This document shows, piece by piece, positions 4,230 through 6,027 of a stretch of 6,027 nucleotides of DNA; positions within the stretch are counted from its first letter, which is position 1; each line of letters opens with the position of its first letter. Below the pieces are notes generated by a model. The model worked only from the letters and a program-made list of their open reading frames with translations. It was not told the origin of the DNA and searched no databases. The position numbers and the translations under genes are program-made. Source of the stretch: an uncultured Clostridia bacterium (GTDB lineage: Bacteria; Bacillota; Clostridia; Oscillospirales; Acutalibacteraceae); the NCBI GenBank assembly GCA_947168785.1, contig CAMVNL010000163.1, forward strand, positions 1 through 6,027. Direction: 5' to 3'.

Positions 4230-5972
4230 TCACTCCGCCGTCTCCGGTTTGCTGATCACGGGCGCGCCGTTCTCGCTCAGGGTGATGATCTTATCGCAGT
4301 AGCGCAGCATGGAGCGGCGGTGGGTGATGATAAAGCAGGTCTTGTCCTTCAGCTCGCCGGTGATGTTTTTCAGAATCCCGGCCTCGGTGTTCTCGTCCAG
4401 CGCGCTGGTGGCTTCATCCAGGATCAGCACCGGCTTGTTGCCGATCAGCGCCCGGGCGATGGCGATGCGCTGGGCCTGTCCCTCGGAGATGCCGCCGGAT
4501 TTTTCAGAAAGCACGGTATCAAGTCCATTCGGCAGCTTCCGGACGAACCGGTCCGCGCAGGCGGTATCCAGCGCCCGGTGCATTTCCTCCGGGGTGGCGT
4601 CCGCCCTGCCGATTCGCAGGTTCTCCGCGATGGTGCCGGAGAGCAGCGTGTTGCCCTGGGGCACGTAGGCGATAAAGCGGCGCGCGTCGGGGGAGGCGAC
4701 CTCTTCCCCGTCCTCCGTCACGTAGCGGATGGACCCCTCGTTCGGCGTCGTCAGCGCCAGCAGCAGCCGGATCAGCGTGGTCTTGCCCACGCCGGAGGGG
4801 CCCACCACGGCCACCTTTTCCCCCGGCGCCACAGAAAAGCTCAGGTCCCGCAGCACCGTCTCCCGGTCATAGGCGAAGGCGACGCCGTCCGCCTCCACGC
4901 CGACCCGTTCCGGCACGTCGGTCCTGCCGCTGTATTCCTCTTTCCGGAGATCCGCCACCTCGGTGATGCGCTTGGCGGAAATCAGCATGTTGTAGGTCTG
5001 CGGAATGACGCTTGCCAGCCCGCTGATGGACCCCTGCACCTGCGACACCAGCGAGATGAACACCGTCAGCGTGCCGTAGGTGATATCGCCGGTGGAGATC
5101 CGGTAGGCGCCCCAGCAGAAGGCGACCACATACCCCGCGCTGTAGATCAGCCGCATCACGGCCCCCATGACGGAACCGAGGGTGGTGTTCTTCAGCACCA
5201 GCGACAGCCGCCGGTTTTTCAGCTCGTCCATCTTCGCTTCGTTGGCGTCCTCCTGCCGGAAGGCCTTCATCACCGTCAGGGCGGAGAGGCTCTCCTGCAT
5301 AAAAGAACGGTAGTCGGATTCGCATTCCCGCAGGGCGGTCTGGTATTTTTTGTACCGCTCGCGGAAAAAGAAGAGGCACAGCGCCCCCAGGGGGCCGATG
5401 ACCAGCGCGAAGAGGGCGATGGCCCGGTCGTAGTGAAAGAGGATTAGGAAGGCGACGGCCAGCTGCACGCAGGTGAGAATGGTGCGGGGCAGCATGGTGA
5501 GCAGCCCGTCCGCCAGTGAACCGATATCCGACGTGAGGCGGGTGACCAGATCGCCGCTGTGAAAGCCCGCGATCCGCAGCCACACGCTGCGCTGAATGTC
5601 GTTATAAAAGCGCTGCCGGATGGAAAAGCTGAACTTCTCGGTGATATAACTGCCGAGGATGCCGCTGCCCACGCCGATGACGATGGAAACCACGGTGCAG
5701 GCGCACATCATGGCCATATTGCGTAAGTTGATGTCGCCGGTGGTGGCGTCGTCCACCACGTATTTGCCGATGATCGTGGAGGCGTAGGAGATCATCATGG
5801 AGATCACGCTGATGCAGAAGAGCCACACCACGTAATGCCGATACGGCTTCACCACCCGCAGCATCCACCTGACCAGCCGCAGGTTCTCGTCGCGGTTTTT
5901 GATCCCGCGGATCAGAATGTCCTTTTTTCTGCTCATATCTTCGTCCTTTATATTCCCGGCGTCGTCTGCCAT
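4230..5972 (-). CDS. Half-size ABC exporter (permease fused to ATPase)
   Basis: The product has 580 residues, the normal length for a type IV half-exporter that works as a dimer in the cytoplasmic membrane. Membrane helices fall near residues 46-66, 88-110, 163-182, 185-203, 265-290 and 295-315. The ATPase domain has an A-loop tyrosine (Y368), Walker A GPSGVGKTT (391-399), Q-loop Q439, signature SGGISEGQ (492-499), Walker B VLILDE with catalytic E520, D-loop SALD and H-loop H551. All key residues are intact, so it should be active. The substrate cannot be told from sequence. No partner half-transporter is visible, so it may be a homodimer or the partner may lie beyond the right edge. Two starts are possible: 5972 (AGGA 7 nt upstream, leader of only about 13 nt) and 5936, which has a better AAAGGA. 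Either leaves the membrane domain complete. Confidence 0.92.
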   Translation of the reverse strand: MADDAGNIKDEDMSRKKDILIRGIKNRDENLRLVRWMLRVVKPYRHYVVWLFCISVISMMISYASTIIGKYVVDDATTGDINLRNMAMMCACTVVSIVIGVGSGILGSYITEKFSFSIRQRFYNDIQRSVWLRIAGFHSGDLVTRLTSDIGSLADGLLTMLPRTILTCVQLAVAFLILFHYDRAIALFALVIGPLGALCLFFFRERYKKYQTALRECESDYRSFMQESLSALTVMKAFRQEDANEAKMDELKNRRLSLVLKNTTLGSVMGAVMRLIYSAGYVVAFCWGAYRISTGDITYGTLTVFISLVSQVQGSISGLASVIPQTYNMLISAKRITEVADLRKEEYSGRTDVPERVGVEADGVAFAYDRETVLRDLSFSVAPGEKVAVVGPSGVGKTTLIRLLLALTTPNEGSIRYVTEDGEEVASPDARRFIAYVPQGNTLLSGTIAENLRIGRADATPEEMHRALDTACADRFVRKLPNGLDTVLSEKSGGISEGQAQRIAIARALIGNKPVLILDEATSALDENTEAGILKNITGELKDKTCFIITHRRSMLRYCDKIITLSENGAPVISKPETAE

Positions 5973-5991
5973 ATAAAAATCCTATTTTATT

Positions 5992-6021
5992 ATTATATCA
6001 AACACGGAATGGATTTGTCTA
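5992..6021 (-). promoter_or_regulatory. Promoter of the ABC transporter gene
   Basis: On the minus strand TAGACA (6021-6016), an 18-bp spacer and TATAAT (5997-5992), with TG one base before the -10, make a strong sigma-A promoter. Transcription should start near 5985. No GTGAC operator is visible in the 55 bp available upstream, so this gene is not evidently in the same regulon. Confidence 0.75.
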
Positions 6022-6027
6022 TACCGG

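Noticed and set aside
4320..5583. Open frames overlapping the ABC transporter gene in other frames
   Set aside because: They are His/Arg/Gly/Pro-rich shadows of a gene whose complete set of ABC motifs leaves no doubt about the true frame.

Overview
The window looks like chromosomal DNA of a GC-rich anaerobic Bacillota, most likely class Clostridia and perhaps an Oscillospiraceae-type gut lineage. The grounds are GC-rich genes with AT-rich promoter regions, AGGAGG-type ribosome binding sites, sigma-A promoters with extended -10 elements, U-tract intrinsic terminators, and proteins that resemble Clostridia families. The lineage is inferred from style and family memory; no marker gene is present.

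Layout, left to right. (1) 1-197, minus: the N-terminus of a zinc-ribbon protein that runs off the left edge. (2) 198-884: no protein gene. It holds the zinc-ribbon promoter region with a four-box operator, a minus-strand terminator, and a dense run of hairpins that ends in an orphan plus-strand terminator. (3) 885-2429, minus: a flotillin-like SPFH membrane scaffold protein with a consensus promoter. (4) 2430-2785: a divergent control region with a second copy of the operator, a long inverted repeat and an extended -10 promoter facing right. (5) 2786-4105, plus: an FAD-dependent oxidoreductase of the geranylgeranyl-reductase-like group. (6) 4106-4229: a convergent intergenic gap with a strong minus-strand terminator. 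(7) 4230-5972, minus: a complete half-size ABC exporter with its own promoter at the right edge.

The genes appear to be separately promoted single-gene units rather than one operon. Three of the four products are expected at or near the membrane. The main unexplained signal is a 38-bp operator, three GTGAC boxes at exact 11-bp steps followed one step later by an inverted box. It occurs in the same orientation upstream of both the zinc-ribbon gene and the flotillin gene, and its second copy is shared with the divergent flavoprotein gene. An 11-bp step is typical of OmpR/PhoB-family response regulator sites, so I infer a small regulon, possibly for envelope or membrane-lipid stress. The second notable region is the hairpin array at about 362-809.
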